Origin: Pedobacter fastidiosus | Lineage (GTDB): Bacteria > Bacteroidota > Bacteroidia > Sphingobacteriales > Sphingobacteriaceae | Assembly: GCF_014306625.1 (NCBI RefSeq) | Contig: NZ_JACRYL010000005.1 | Location: 223,132-287,131 of the forward strand | DNA length: 64,000 nt | Direction: 5' to 3' | Part shown: in pieces, positions 37,875 through 46,769 of the stretch | Layout: each line of letters begins with the position of its first letter | Numbering within the stretch: the first letter of the stretch is position 1 | Translations under genes and position numbers: made by a program | The notes under the pieces: model-generated | What the model saw: the letters and a program-made list of their open reading frames with translations, nothing else | What the model was told of the DNA's origin: nothing | Databases searched by the model: none

Positions 37875-38438
37875 ATGTCATCACACCATATTGTAAAAGA
37901 AAAACAAGAGCCAGCACTTTATATTGATGAGCTTGGCAATTTTAACGAAGAACTTTTAGGTCAGCTTTTAGAGTGGAGCCCAACTTTATTGGTTAATGCC
38001 GATAATTACGACAAAATCCTTTCTTTGGGATTAAAAGTTGATGTACTTGTTAATGGCAACACTAATAACGAAACTCAAGAGAATACAAAGGTTATTCAAG
38101 GCCCGGTTGATGCTTTAATGGTTGCGATAAATTACCTTTACGAAGAGAAATTCCCTGCGGTTAATGTAATTACAAATAAATTCGATTTAGAGAGATTTGC
38201 TGGCTTTAGCGATAAAATAAACTTGGTTGTATTTACGGCCAAAGCAAAATTTTACACCATAAAATCTGGCTTTTCCGTTTGGAAACCTGCCGGAAGTGAA
38301 TTTAATATTCTTGGAAATCCGTATCTTGAAGTAACCAACTTAATGCAAAATGAAAATGAAATTTTTGAGGTTGTTAAAGATGGTTTTGTAGAATTTACCT
38401 TTTCCGGACAACCAATTTTTATTAGTGAACCAATATGA
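37875..38438 (+). CDS. Thiamine pyrophosphokinase-like protein (possibly degenerate)
   Basis: 187 residues. The N-terminal half has the outline of thiamine pyrophosphokinase: LLVNADNYDKILSLGLKVDVLVNGNTNNE aligns by eye with the family motif in which a substrate-binding ADGG segment is followed by PDxxxGDFDS. Here the acidic GDFDS motif has become NGNTNNE. VIQGPVDALMVAINYLYEEKFPAVNVITN corresponds to the second half of that domain, and the C-terminal KSGFSVWKPAGSEFNILG segment to the beta-sandwich. Key catalytic acids therefore appear missing or altered. The position after thiE in a thiamine locus supports the family assignment. It overlaps the GNAT gene by 4 bases. Confidence 0.55.
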   Translation: MSSHHIVKEKQEPALYIDELGNFNEELLGQLLEWSPTLLVNADNYDKILSLGLKVDVLVNGNTNNETQENTKVIQGPVDALMVAINYLYEEKFPAVNVITNKFDLERFAGFSDKINLVVFTAKAKFYTIKSGFSVWKPAGSEFNILGNPYLEVTNLMQNENEIFEVVKDGFVEFTFSGQPIFISEPI

Positions 38439-38929
38439 TTACGCTTAGAAAAGCTAATGAGGAAGATATAGAAATTATTAGAGATATTGCCAAAGAAACT
38501 TGGCCATCTGCCTATCTCGAAATTATTGGTCAGGCACAAATAGATTACATGCTTGATAAAATGTACAACAAAGGTGAGCTTTTGAAACAATTTATGGAAG
38601 GTCATATTTTCCTAATTGCAGAAGAAGGCGAACATCAATATGGTTTTGCGGGCTACTCGATTACCGATCATGAAGCCCGAATTTACAAGCTCCACAAACT
38701 TTACGTTTTGCCTTCTGCACACGGCAAAGGTGTAGGCAAAATACTCATCAACGAAGTTTTTAATCAGGTTAAAGATGCTGGCGGATCGGCTTTACAACTC
38801 AATGTAAATAAAAATAATAAGGCTAAAGATTTCTATTTAAAAGCTGGCTTTACCGTAAAGGACTCAGTTAAATTAGATATTGGCGAAGGCTATATTATGG
38901 ATGATTATGTTATGGAAATTAAGATTTAA
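38435..38929 (+). CDS. GNAT-family N-acetyltransferase
   Basis: 164 residues with the GNAT fold: N-terminal MITLRKANEEDIEIIRDIAKETW, the acetyl-CoA pyrophosphate loop in LYVLPSAHGKGVGKILINEVFNQVKD (Q/RxxGxG/A variant HGKGVG at ~96-101), then LQLNVNKNNKAKDFYLKAGFTVKDSVKLDIGEGYIMDDYVMEI. These enzymes acetylate amines on small molecules or proteins; the substrate is unknown. The ATG overlaps the stop of the TPK-like gene (ATGA), so the two are translationally coupled in the thiamine locus, although a thiamine role is only inferred from location. Confidence 0.85.
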   Translation: MITLRKANEEDIEIIRDIAKETWPSAYLEIIGQAQIDYMLDKMYNKGELLKQFMEGHIFLIAEEGEHQYGFAGYSITDHEARIYKLHKLYVLPSAHGKGVGKILINEVFNQVKDAGGSALQLNVNKNNKAKDFYLKAGFTVKDSVKLDIGEGYIMDDYVMEIKI

Positions 38930-38958
38930 AATCTTTTGCAACTTTTTATAAAATAAAC

Positions 38959-39049
38959 CGTCATTTCGACCGAAGTGGAGAAACCTTTGGAGTTATATCA
39001 ACTAATTTCAAAGATTTCTCCGTTCCGCTATGCTCCAGTCGAAAAGACG
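38959..39049. repeat. Imperfect inverted repeat with CGTC...GACG ends
   Basis: Begins CGTCATTTCGACCGAAGTGG and ends ...CAGTCGAAAAGACG, with GAGAAA/TTTCTC and CTTTG/CAAAG pairing inside. The element lies between the GNAT and M28 gene ends and probably belongs to a dispersed repeat family; the right arm carries an insertion relative to the left. Confidence 0.6.
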
Positions 39050-39057
39050 ATCGGATT

Positions 39058-40368
39058 TTATTGCTTCAACTTTGGAATTCTGGTTGGAGTATCCGTTCCG
39101 TTCACAATTGTGATTGCACTTTTCGCTATCGCCTTAATGGTCGATAAAATATTTTCTACATCCAAAGTGCTATATTCATCTTTCACTGTGTGATAAAATT
39201 CATCTACATCAATTTTATCTGTACTAATGGTATGCGCAGGAACACCCAATGCGGCAAGCGTTGCATTATCGCTGCGGTAAAATAAGTTTTGCGCTGGATA
39301 AGGATCTGGATGGAAAGTAAACTCTGTTCCCGTTAGGTTTTTCTGTAAAATTTTCCCGAAATCAGATTTGTCGTAACCCGTAATAAAGGCTGTGTTTTTT
39401 CCAAATTTAGAATCTTTACCAATCATTTCAATATTGAACATGGCTACAACTTCATCAGGATTTAGTTTTTCTGAGAAATATTTTGCGCCAAACCCACCAA
39501 TTTCTTCCGCAGTAAAAGCAACAAAAATTAGTGTACGCTCGTTGTTTTTTAAAGCTTTATAATATTTTGCCAACGCAATCATCGCCGTTGTGCCCGATGC
39601 ATCATCATCTGCACCATTTGCAATACTATCTCCATTTACGGTTTTGGTAATCCCTAGGTGATCATAATGGCCGGAAAAAACAACTAATTCTTTGGCTTTA
39701 GATTTTCCTGGAATCATCCCCGCTACATTGAATAGTGGCATTTTATCAACCTTATTTTTCAATTCGATATTAAAATCGCCTGCAACTGTATCCGTTCCCA
39801 AAACAAAAACCTGAACATTGGATTCGCCAACTTTATAATCTTTTTCATCAACGGTGGTGGGTTTGCTAAAATAGCTTTGATATTGTTTAAAGTTATCTGC
39901 GAGCTTTGCATCAACCAAAATCAATTGATTTTTTTTAACCTTCATCATCGCCCTAAGCTGGCCCATAAAAGGTTTAGTTGCATCAAGCTTAACCACCGTA
40001 GTATTCGCCTTACTAAGCGAAACACTTTCAGCAGAAAGGCCAGTTACTAACAGGTTTTCTGGAGCGATTTCTTTTCCATCAATCTTTACTGTTTTACTTA
40101 AATTGGAAATTTGATACTTATAAAATGTTTGGCGGAATGATTTTGCTCCTGTTAATGGCTGAAGACCAATTTTTTTAAATTCTGATTCTATAAATGTTGC
40201 CGCTTTATCAATCCCCGGCGTAAAAGTTCCGCGGCCTTGCATATCATCGCTACTCAAAGTTTTAATTAAGTGATCGGCGTATTCGCGAGTTATTATTTTA
40301 TCGATGTTTTGTGCTCGAAGTTGGATACTTGCCAAACCGACAAGTGTAAAAAGGAAAATCTTTTTCAT
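39058..40368 (-). CDS. Secreted M28-family zinc peptidase
   Basis: 436 residues, signal peptide MKKIFLFTLVGLASIQLRAQ. A PA-like region spans the middle (~120-220). The M28 peptidase domain follows at ~225-415: VVFSGHYDHLGITKT supplies a zinc His and Asp, NGADDDASGTTAMIALAKYY the bridging Asp, FVAFTAEEIGGFGAKYF the catalytic and zinc Glu pair, and IEMIGKD and VPAHTISTDKID the remaining ligands. Members are aminopeptidases that remove N-terminal residues from peptides in the periplasm or outside the cell. It is adjacent and codirectional with the M61 peptidase gene 37 bases upstream, so they may be cotranscribed. Confidence 0.9.
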   Translation of the reverse strand: MKKIFLFTLVGLASIQLRAQNIDKIITREYADHLIKTLSSDDMQGRGTFTPGIDKAATFIESEFKKIGLQPLTGAKSFRQTFYKYQISNLSKTVKIDGKEIAPENLLVTGLSAESVSLSKANTTVVKLDATKPFMGQLRAMMKVKKNQLILVDAKLADNFKQYQSYFSKPTTVDEKDYKVGESNVQVFVLGTDTVAGDFNIELKNKVDKMPLFNVAGMIPGKSKAKELVVFSGHYDHLGITKTVNGDSIANGADDDASGTTAMIALAKYYKALKNNERTLIFVAFTAEEIGGFGAKYFSEKLNPDEVVAMFNIEMIGKDSKFGKNTAFITGYDKSDFGKILQKNLTGTEFTFHPDPYPAQNLFYRSDNATLAALGVPAHTISTDKIDVDEFYHTVKDEYSTLDVENILSTIKAIAKSAITIVNGTDTPTRIPKLKQ

Positions 40369-40405
40369 TATATTCTTTAATTTATGCGATTCAAGGTATA
40401 AAATA

Positions 40406-42238
40406 TTATTTTATTTTTACCTGCGAGTTTAACCATTTATCTCTAAAGGCCTGCATCTCTTTTGTTAAAGCCCCTCCAGTTTTTTCTATTGGAACAATTT
40501 CTAATGTTGGGTTTTCCATAAAGGTTAAATTTGTAGATTTTTGTTCGCCTCTATGCAAATAACTCACCAAAACTACATCGCCTGGTTTATGCGATTCGGT
40601 AATTTTAGTTAGCCCGGCTTGGTCTTTAATCTCCAAATGATCGAACGTTAAAATCACATCATCTACATCTAAACCCGCTATATAGGCTGGTGTGCCTTGA
40701 ATTGTTTGAGGCAACACAGCTTTGCCTGTATCAAAATTTACTCTTGATAAACCTGTAAAGGCTTGATTTGGACTCACTTTGCGAAGAATAAACCCAGCAC
40801 TTAAAAGCAACTTGGCATAATCGTTTTTTTCCGTTCCGTAGATGTATCGTTTAAAGAAATCTTTTGCAAACGCAGGATTTTTGGTTAAAACAGCTAATGT
40901 TTTTTCCAAATCTGGAACGGTGTAGGCAATTTCTGGTTTCCCATAAGCTTTCCAAAGTGCCCGCATATAATCATCAAGAGTTAAGTTAAAATCTACACGT
41001 AATTTTAAATCTAACGCAAGCGCTGTGGCTGCGCCATAAGTATAATAAGAGGTAAAAATATTCCCTTTATTGGTTTGATCTATTGCTACACCTGCATCAG
41101 CAAAAACCGCATATCTGCTGGCTTGTATTGGCGAAAAATTCTTTGCTCCCGGAGAGGTTAATACCGAATTAATTAATCCGTTAAAAGTTTGTGTGGCATT
41201 TTCTACTGTTTTTAATCCCGCTCTGGTTAACAATAAAGAACCATAATATTGCGTAAAACCTTCTGCCAGCCAAAGCTCATCGCTTATGTTCGAATGCTCA
41301 AAATTAAAGGGTTCTAAAGTTTTCGGTCTTAATCTTTCTACGTTCCAGCTGTGAAAATATTCGTGAGAAAATGTACCCAACAATTGTGATTCATATCCAT
41401 CTATTTTTGGGGTTCGCTGAACGATAGAAGTTGAGTTTCGGTGCTCCATTCCATCGCCAGCATTTTCGGGATAAACATCTTCTAAAAAATAGTAATTTCC
41501 ATAATCGTAAGCTGGAAATTCTCCCCAAACTGCCAAATGTTCATCTACCATTTTCTTCAGCATATCTGCATAATTATCGATGGTTTTTTGAGTATCGTTA
41601 GAATGAGAAATTATATGGATGGTTTGAATTTTTCCGTCAGGATTTTTTACCTTCCAGCTCGCCGTTTTATAGTTGGCAATTTCAGTTGGGCTATCCATAA
41701 AATATTGCAAGTTCGGCGCATAATAAGTATCGTTGCCCATTGGTTTCAGTTGGGTTGCAACTTTCCAATTTTGCTTTTCAGCATAATTAAATTTTACTAA
41801 TCGGGCACGTTTATCCATCCCAACTGGGAAAGCAAAAGTAGCTGGAATGTTCATGTGTGCATGCGTTTCGTCGAAACCTGCATAAGTTCCATCGATCCAG
41901 TTTCCAAACAAAGTATAGGTGATTTTTATGCTGTTACTGTGTGTAGGAATTTCATAAATATCGCCTGCTGGCTGTTTTAAAGGAAGTTCTTTACCCGAAG
42001 CATCAAAGGCTTTAAAATTATATACGTTTTTTCCAAACTCATGTGTAGCGTACCTACCTGGTGAAGATCGGCTCATTCTTATGGTTAGCGGTCCTGCCGG
42101 AACATTTGGAATTTGCATACTGATCTGCGCTTCATGATGAATTGCATTTGGGAAAGAAACGGAATAACTGATTTCATTTTGTGCTAAAGCACAGAACGAC
42201 AACATGCTTATAATTGCTGTGCCGAGAATTTTCTTCAT
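40406..42238 (-). CDS. Secreted M61-family glycyl-aminopeptidase-like protein with PDZ domain
   Basis: 610 residues with signal peptide MKKILGTAIISMLSFCALAQ. Residues ~20-180 form the N-terminal beta domain typical of M61. The zinc motif HExxH is in GTFSHEYFHSWNVERLRP (~298-315), with the third ligand Glu in ELWLAEGFTQYYGSLLL. A PDZ domain lies at ~505-580 (TPAYIAGLDVDDVILTFDHLEIKDQAGLTKI). M61 peptidases remove N-terminal glycine or alanine from peptides. It lies just upstream of the M28 peptidase gene in the same direction; together they would complete degradation of imported or periplasmic peptides. Confidence 0.9.
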   Translation of the reverse strand: MKKILGTAIISMLSFCALAQNEISYSVSFPNAIHHEAQISMQIPNVPAGPLTIRMSRSSPGRYATHEFGKNVYNFKAFDASGKELPLKQPAGDIYEIPTHSNSIKITYTLFGNWIDGTYAGFDETHAHMNIPATFAFPVGMDKRARLVKFNYAEKQNWKVATQLKPMGNDTYYAPNLQYFMDSPTEIANYKTASWKVKNPDGKIQTIHIISHSNDTQKTIDNYADMLKKMVDEHLAVWGEFPAYDYGNYYFLEDVYPENAGDGMEHRNSTSIVQRTPKIDGYESQLLGTFSHEYFHSWNVERLRPKTLEPFNFEHSNISDELWLAEGFTQYYGSLLLTRAGLKTVENATQTFNGLINSVLTSPGAKNFSPIQASRYAVFADAGVAIDQTNKGNIFTSYYTYGAATALALDLKLRVDFNLTLDDYMRALWKAYGKPEIAYTVPDLEKTLAVLTKNPAFAKDFFKRYIYGTEKNDYAKLLLSAGFILRKVSPNQAFTGLSRVNFDTGKAVLPQTIQGTPAYIAGLDVDDVILTFDHLEIKDQAGLTKITESHKPGDVVLVSYLHRGEQKSTNLTFMENPTLEIVPIEKTGGALTKEMQAFRDKWLNSQVKIK

Positions 42239-42367
42239 AAAGCTGGGTTTGATGGCGTTAAAATACGTAAAATGTAAGATGTTTTATGTAAGATGGATGA
42301 TGGGATGTAATTTGTCAAAATGTATGATGGTTAATTCGGATTTCAATCATCCATCTTACCTCTTCCA

Positions 42368-43492
42368 TCATTCTTTATCCCAATCATACTTTTCCAAATC
42401 GCGATAAGCCTTGCCTTTAATAATTTCTTTTCTTTTGGTAGATTCGGATTCTACTCGGTTTTCGTGAATATTATCGGCAACTTCCATGTGGAAATCCTTA
42501 TCTTTTTTAGATTGATAAATTGCGGTTTCATCTCCATCAGCAGTTGCAAAATCATAAGGTCCGCGGGCACTCATTAGTTTTACAAATACTGGCAAGCATT
42601 CAAAGAAAATAAATAGTAAACCAATAAAAGTTACGGCCATAGCGGTATTGTTGTCGTTGGTTCCATCGGCGTTAAACTTTAGCTGTCCTAAGGCCCAATT
42701 CCGATCTGCAAAGCCAGCCAAATTTGCCAAACTATCTAACTGCTTAGTGGTGTAAAGTTTTTCGGTAAACATACCATCGAATTCCTTCCGCTTATCAATA
42801 AAGGATTCAGATTTATTAATGGTTGCTTTCAAGCTATCAAGTTCGGTTGATCGTTGTTTAATCTCTGCTTCTTTACGCTTTGCATACGGCCCATAGCCCA
42901 TAACGCCCGAGGTTTCGGTTGTTTTATTTCCGAAAATCTCGAAGTTTAATTTCTTTCTATCGGCTTTAATTCCGTTTTCTAAGGAGTCTCGAGTTACTTT
43001 CTGCTGATTTAACCTTCCAAATTCAACTTGGTATTTGTTTTCAAAAGCTTTGTTTAGCGTATCTATTTTAGAGCGTTGGCCGTTAAGATAACTCACCTTT
43101 AAGCGTTGTTTAATTTCTTTATCAAAAATTTTCAGTTCTATTGGCCTGGAGATTACGATACCAATCATAATGGCCAATAAAATACGTGGCGTAGCTTGCA
43201 AAAGTTGTTTGTTGGTACTGGCGCTTTTGTTAATGCTGGAGACAATGTATCTATCCATATTAAAAATTGCAGCACCCCACAAAAAGCCAAAAACGATTGC
43301 AAAAATTACAGCAAAATCATTACCGCTAAATACAAAGTACATGGCATAACCACCAGATAAGGCCGCAAATAATCCAGTAAAAAAAATTGTAGCACCAATC
43401 CCTGTATATTTATTTTGTTCTGACGGATACTTTTCTAGTGTCGGGATGTGGGCACCAGAACAAAACCAAAAGAAACGGTTCAATTTGTCCAT
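42368..43492 (-). CDS. DUF4407 membrane protein
   Basis: 374 residues. Hydrophobic segments lie at ~30-75 (GATIFFTGLFAALSGGYAMYF, FAVIFAIVFGFLWGAAIFNMDRYIV), ~95-115 (RILLAIMIGIVISRPIEL) and ~285-310 (MAVTFIGLLFIFFECLPVFVKLM). Between the third and fourth is a long charged, coiled-coil-like region (~120-270, with KRKEAEIKQRSTELDSLKA). This matches DUF4407, a bacterial family of unknown function with two membrane pairs around a periplasmic or cytoplasmic coil. Nothing in the neighbourhood suggests a role. The C-terminal ~60 residues are charged. Confidence 0.8.
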   Translation of the reverse strand: MDKLNRFFWFCSGAHIPTLEKYPSEQNKYTGIGATIFFTGLFAALSGGYAMYFVFSGNDFAVIFAIVFGFLWGAAIFNMDRYIVSSINKSASTNKQLLQATPRILLAIMIGIVISRPIELKIFDKEIKQRLKVSYLNGQRSKIDTLNKAFENKYQVEFGRLNQQKVTRDSLENGIKADRKKLNFEIFGNKTTETSGVMGYGPYAKRKEAEIKQRSTELDSLKATINKSESFIDKRKEFDGMFTEKLYTTKQLDSLANLAGFADRNWALGQLKFNADGTNDNNTAMAVTFIGLLFIFFECLPVFVKLMSARGPYDFATADGDETAIYQSKKDKDFHMEVADNIHENRVESESTKRKEIIKGKAYRDLEKYDWDKE

Positions 43493-43834
43493 TTTAATTA
43501 TTTATAATTAAACGCCCCAGAATCCCATATGTTACAGTTTTTGGCAAAATATTTTTGAGTTTATTTAAGTCTATTTCAAGGCTAAAGGAACCAATATGAA
43601 GTAATTAGAAGCCCAAACTTACAGAGCATATGCTAAATTAAAGCATGTTAATAGGGAGTGGCTCAAAAACTTAATTTAACAATTTTCATCGGTGATTAAA
43701 TTGAGGCATTTGATTATGAATAGATTATAAGTTAAAGCTCAAAGTAATCCTTTAAACTGTTGACTAACGGTCAATTAATTTTGAATACGAATAAATTTTT
43801 CGCTTCATTTTAATGATTGCTCCACAGTTTTATC
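43493..43834. other. Intergenic region without a recognised gene
   Basis: About 340 bases between DUF4407 and the rhodanese gene. No coding region, repeat or structured RNA could be supported. AT-rich, with no long open frame on either strand. Confidence 0.4.
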
Positions 43835-43842
43835 TAAGTTTG
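43835..43842 (+). promoter_or_regulatory. Candidate -7 promoter element for the rhodanese gene
   Basis: TAAGTTTG, an exact TAnnTTTG match, 17 bases before the ATG at 43859, with a TTG at 43817-43819 as a possible slightly close -33 element. Confidence 0.5.
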
Positions 43843-43858
43843 TGTAAATATATTTTAC

Positions 43859-44176
43859 ATGAAAGAAATATCGGTACAAGAACTAAAAGAGAAAATTGAC
43901 AATAAAGAAGATTTTCAGTTAATTGATGTTCGCGAAACATTTGAATATGAGGTTTCTAACTTAAACGGCGAAAATATTCCATTGGGTGGAATTTTAATCG
44001 AAGCCGATAAAGTTGCTAAAGATAAACCAGTTATTGTACAATGCCGTAGTGGTAAAAGAAGTGCTGCTGCTGTTATGCAGTTAGAACAACAATATGGTTT
44101 TGATAACTTGTATAATTTAAAAGGTGGTATTTTAGCTTGGCAAGAAGCTTTTGATCCAAATATGCCGGTTTATTAA
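43859..44176 (+). CDS. Rhodanese-like domain protein
   Basis: 105 residues, a single rhodanese domain without signal peptide. Motifs: LIDVRETFEYEVSNLNGENIPLGG near the middle and the active-site loop VQCRSGKRSAAA (~60-71), with Cys as the sulfur carrier and a basic residue pattern typical of thiosulfate:glutaredoxin sulfurtransferases of the GlpE/PspE size. Ends LYNLKGGILAWQEAFDP. It likely transfers sulfane sulfur in the cytoplasm. It has its own -7-type element and is followed by a long inverted repeat. Confidence 0.9.
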   Translation: MKEISVQELKEKIDNKEDFQLIDVRETFEYEVSNLNGENIPLGGILIEADKVAKDKPVIVQCRSGKRSAAAVMQLEQQYGFDNLYNLKGGILAWQEAFDPNMPVY

Positions 44177-44189
44177 AGTACTCAATTAG

Positions 44190-44268
44190 CAAAATTCAAT
44201 TATTAAACGATGCCAATTGCAGATTAAAATATACGCTGCATCATAGAAGGTTTGATAATTGAATTTTG
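44190..44268. repeat. 19-bp inverted repeat with structured 41-base loop
   Basis: Arms 44190-44208 and 44250-44268 are complementary at 18 of 19 positions (the mismatch is a G-U pair in RNA). GATGC 44209-44213 and GCATC 44238-44242 extend pairing into the loop. It begins 14 bases past the rhodanese stop. It may be a terminator, a small RNA or a miniature mobile element. Confidence 0.65.
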
Positions 44269-44318
44269 TTCCTTGGTAATTAATCAATGAATTTTATTAA
44301 AGAACAAATCCTCAAATT

Positions 44319-44516
44319 GTGGGCAAAAAATTCTTATTAAATATTTTTTACAATTTGGGCATTATCCTATCTCTATTTGGTATAGTTTGGTGTTATCAAA
44401 ACGGAAAGTATCTTCCGGCTGCATTTTTAGTAGGTACAGCCTGTGCCCTTATCTATTTTAAAATTCAGTTAATGAAACAGATCCGGAAAACCTTTAAAGA
44501 AAAAGGTCAGGATTAA
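44319..44516 (+). CDS. Small membrane protein (DUF6358-like)
   Basis: 65 residues with a GTG start (MGKKFLLNIFYNLG). Two hydrophobic segments are visible (~6-24 and ~31-48), joined by a short YQNGKYLP loop, then a charged tail KQIRKTFKEKGQD. The pattern matches a small Bacteroidota membrane protein family that I associate with DUF6358, without certainty. No function is known. Its end overlaps the convergent dipeptide epimerase gene by 23 bases. Confidence 0.6.
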   Translation: MGKKFLLNIFYNLGIILSLFGIVWCYQNGKYLPAAFLVGTACALIYFKIQLMKQIRKTFKEKGQD

Positions 44517-45525
44517 CCCCTTCCAAGCCCAATCCTGGTAAGTTTTTTAAAATGTACTTTCCATTTTCGAAGACCGGGTTGGCAAATGGATTATTGGTTG
44601 TAAGCCATGGCCCATCTAAATCTGCCCAATTGCACAAAGGTGCTAAAGCTGCTGCCGCCAAAGTTGCGCAACTGGTTTCGCTCATACAGCCAATTAAAAC
44701 CTTCATGCCGAAAGAGCGGGCTTTCAAAATCATTTGATGGCCTTCGTACATGCCACAACTTTTCATCAGTTTAACATTAATGCCGTGGTAAGCACCTTTC
44801 AAACTCTCCATATCAGCTAAACGCTGAACGGCTTCATCAGCCAGCAGAGGAATAGGACTTCGTTCAGTTAACCAAGCATTTCCATCAATATTTGCCTTAT
44901 CCATAGGTTGTTCAATTAATACAACACCTTTTGCATGCAACCAGTAAATTAAATCAATTGCCTGAATTTTATCGTTCCAACCTTGATTTGCATCTACATA
45001 AAGTGGCACATCCGTTAAGCTTCTAATGGTTTCAATAATTTCTTTATCGTTATCTCTTCCAAGTTTAACCTTAATCACTTTAAAAGCTTCAGCATCTTTT
45101 AATTTTTCGCGGATAACTTCTGGTGTATCAATCCCGATGGTGTAAGAAGTTACAGGCATTTTAGATGGATCGGCGCCATAAATTTCGTAACAAGGCTTGT
45201 TTAAAATTTTACCATTGATGTCATTCAAGGCAATATCTATCGCCGCTTTAATGGCTGGTTGACCAGGCGCAAGGCTATCCAAATAAGCGATAATCTCTTC
45301 GAAATTAAATGGATATTGAATCTTATCCCAATCTACCAGATTCAGAAATGCATTTGCACTGTTGTAACTTTCGCCCATGTAGGGTACCATAGAGGCTTCG
45401 CCATAACCAATTACATCCTGATGCTGAATTTTTAAAAGCATTAAAGGCGTGCTGGTTCTGGTAAATTTCGAAATGGAGAAAGGGTGTTTTAATTCTAACT
45501 CAAATTGCTTGCAACTAATTTTCAT
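44494..45525 (-). CDS. Dipeptide epimerase of the enolase superfamily (L-Ala-D/L-Glu epimerase-like)
   Basis: About 343 residues from the ATG at 45525 (MKISCKQFELE). Enolase-superfamily features: N-terminal capping domain with TRTSTPLMLLKI, a barrel with the catalytic lysine pair region KVIKVKLG (~165), metal ligands DANQGW (Asp), LIEQPM (Glu) and PLLADEAV (Asp), and the second catalytic Lys in INVKLMKSCGM. The set matches muconate-lactonizing/dipeptide epimerases, including YcjG, which converts L-Ala-D-Glu from peptidoglycan to L-Ala-L-Glu. Given the cell-wall peptidases nearby, murein peptide recycling is plausible. A candidate -7 element lies at 45566-45573. Confidence 0.88.
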   Translation of the reverse strand: MKISCKQFELELKHPFSISKFTRTSTPLMLLKIQHQDVIGYGEASMVPYMGESYNSANAFLNLVDWDKIQYPFNFEEIIAYLDSLAPGQPAIKAAIDIALNDINGKILNKPCYEIYGADPSKMPVTSYTIGIDTPEVIREKLKDAEAFKVIKVKLGRDNDKEIIETIRSLTDVPLYVDANQGWNDKIQAIDLIYWLHAKGVVLIEQPMDKANIDGNAWLTERSPIPLLADEAVQRLADMESLKGAYHGINVKLMKSCGMYEGHQMILKARSFGMKVLIGCMSETSCATLAAAALAPLCNWADLDGPWLTTNNPFANPVFENGKYILKNLPGLGLEGVNPDLFL

Positions 45526-45565
45526 TATCAATCGTCTTCTAAATAAATAGGGTAATATTGCCTTA

Positions 45566-45573
45566 CAAATCTA
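45566..45573 (-). promoter_or_regulatory. Candidate -7 promoter element for the dipeptide epimerase gene
   Basis: Reverse strand reads TAGATTTG, an exact TAnnTTTG match, 40 bases before the ATG at 45525. Confidence 0.4.
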
Positions 45574-45620
45574 GTCAATGAGAATAAAACTTTATAGCTA
45601 TATTCATACAGCGACTATTA

Positions 45621-46769
45621 ATGCTCAATGCCATGAAAAACATTTCAAGATTACGGTATTTTATTTATTTATCCTTCATAATTATTGCAGGATGTACCAC
45701 AGGAAAAAAAGCTTTACAAAAGGGAGATTATGATGCTTCAGTTGCGAAAGCGGTTAGTCGTTTACAGAATTCACCTAAAAATAGCGAAGCGATGGAGGTT
45801 TTGCCAACGGCATACAACCTTGCTTTACAAGATCATTTAAGAAAAATTGAAGAGGCAAAAGCTTCAAACGATTTATTTAGATGGGAAGCCATTATGTACG
45901 AATATCAAAAAATTAATCAGTTGGCAGATGATATTAACAGTTGCCCGGCTTGTTTAATTTTAGTGCCAACCCCACCTAAATTTGTTAAAGAATTAAGCGA
46001 TAGTAAATATAATGCCGCGGTTGCGAGATACAATTCTGGTTTAGAATATTTAAATGATAACAATAAGCTAAGTGCGAAAAAGGCCTATTATGAATTTGAG
46101 AAAGCGCAAAACTTACAGCCCAATTATAAGGATGTAAAAGCTAAAATGGACGATGCTTATTGGGCTGCCGTAACTAGAGTTGTGGTACAGCCGATAATGG
46201 TAAACAGCAACTTGTATAAACTGAGTGGCGATTATTTTCAACAACAAATTGATCAGTTTATAGCAAGCTACTCGAGGAATAAATTTGTGATTTTTTATTC
46301 GGAAGAACAGGCAACCAATCAAAAAATTATTCCCGATCAAGTACTAAGTTTAAATTTTGATGATTTTGTTGTGGGTCAAACTTACGTTAAAGAACGAGTA
46401 GAAAAAATTAAACGCGATAGTGTTGTAATTGGTGAAACTAGAGAGAAAAAACCAGTTTATGGAACGGTAAGAGCAACCTTGAGCATTTTTGACAAGAATG
46501 TTTCTTCTTCTGGATTGTTGGATATGACGATAAGTGATTGGCACGATCAAAAAATTATCAGGCAACAAAAAATTCCTGGAACTTATATTTGGAGAGATAG
46601 TTGGGCAAATTATAAAGGCGACGACAGAGCGCTAACCAAACAACAAATGGCCATGACAAGGAGGAGAGAATCTTTGCCTCCGCCACCAACAGCCTTGTTT
46701 TTAGAATTTACGAAACCGATTTATAATCAGTTAGTGAACGATATTAGTGGGTTTTATAATAATTATTAG
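45621..46769 (+). CDS. Lipoprotein of unknown function with TPR-like N-terminal region
   Basis: 382 residues from 45621, or 378 from a second ATG at 45633 (MKNISRLRYF); the second leaves a normal lipoprotein signal with lipobox IAGC. After the Cys come helical repeats (~25-180: LQKGDYDASVAKAVSRLQNSP, ARYNSGLEYLNDNNKLSAKKAYYEFEKAQNLQPNY) that look like TPRs, and then a mostly beta C-terminal part (VVQPIMVNSNLYKLSGDYFQQQIDQFIASY, SILSIFDKNVSSSGLLDMTISDW). I do not recognise a named family. It should be anchored to the inner leaflet of the outer membrane. It stands alone between the divergent epimerase and a repeat-rich gap. Confidence 0.75.
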   Translation: MLNAMKNISRLRYFIYLSFIIIAGCTTGKKALQKGDYDASVAKAVSRLQNSPKNSEAMEVLPTAYNLALQDHLRKIEEAKASNDLFRWEAIMYEYQKINQLADDINSCPACLILVPTPPKFVKELSDSKYNAAVARYNSGLEYLNDNNKLSAKKAYYEFEKAQNLQPNYKDVKAKMDDAYWAAVTRVVVQPIMVNSNLYKLSGDYFQQQIDQFIASYSRNKFVIFYSEEQATNQKIIPDQVLSLNFDDFVVGQTYVKERVEKIKRDSVVIGETREKKPVYGTVRATLSIFDKNVSSSGLLDMTISDWHDQKIIRQQKIPGTYIWRDSWANYKGDDRALTKQQMAMTRRRESLPPPPTALFLEFTKPIYNQLVNDISGFYNNY

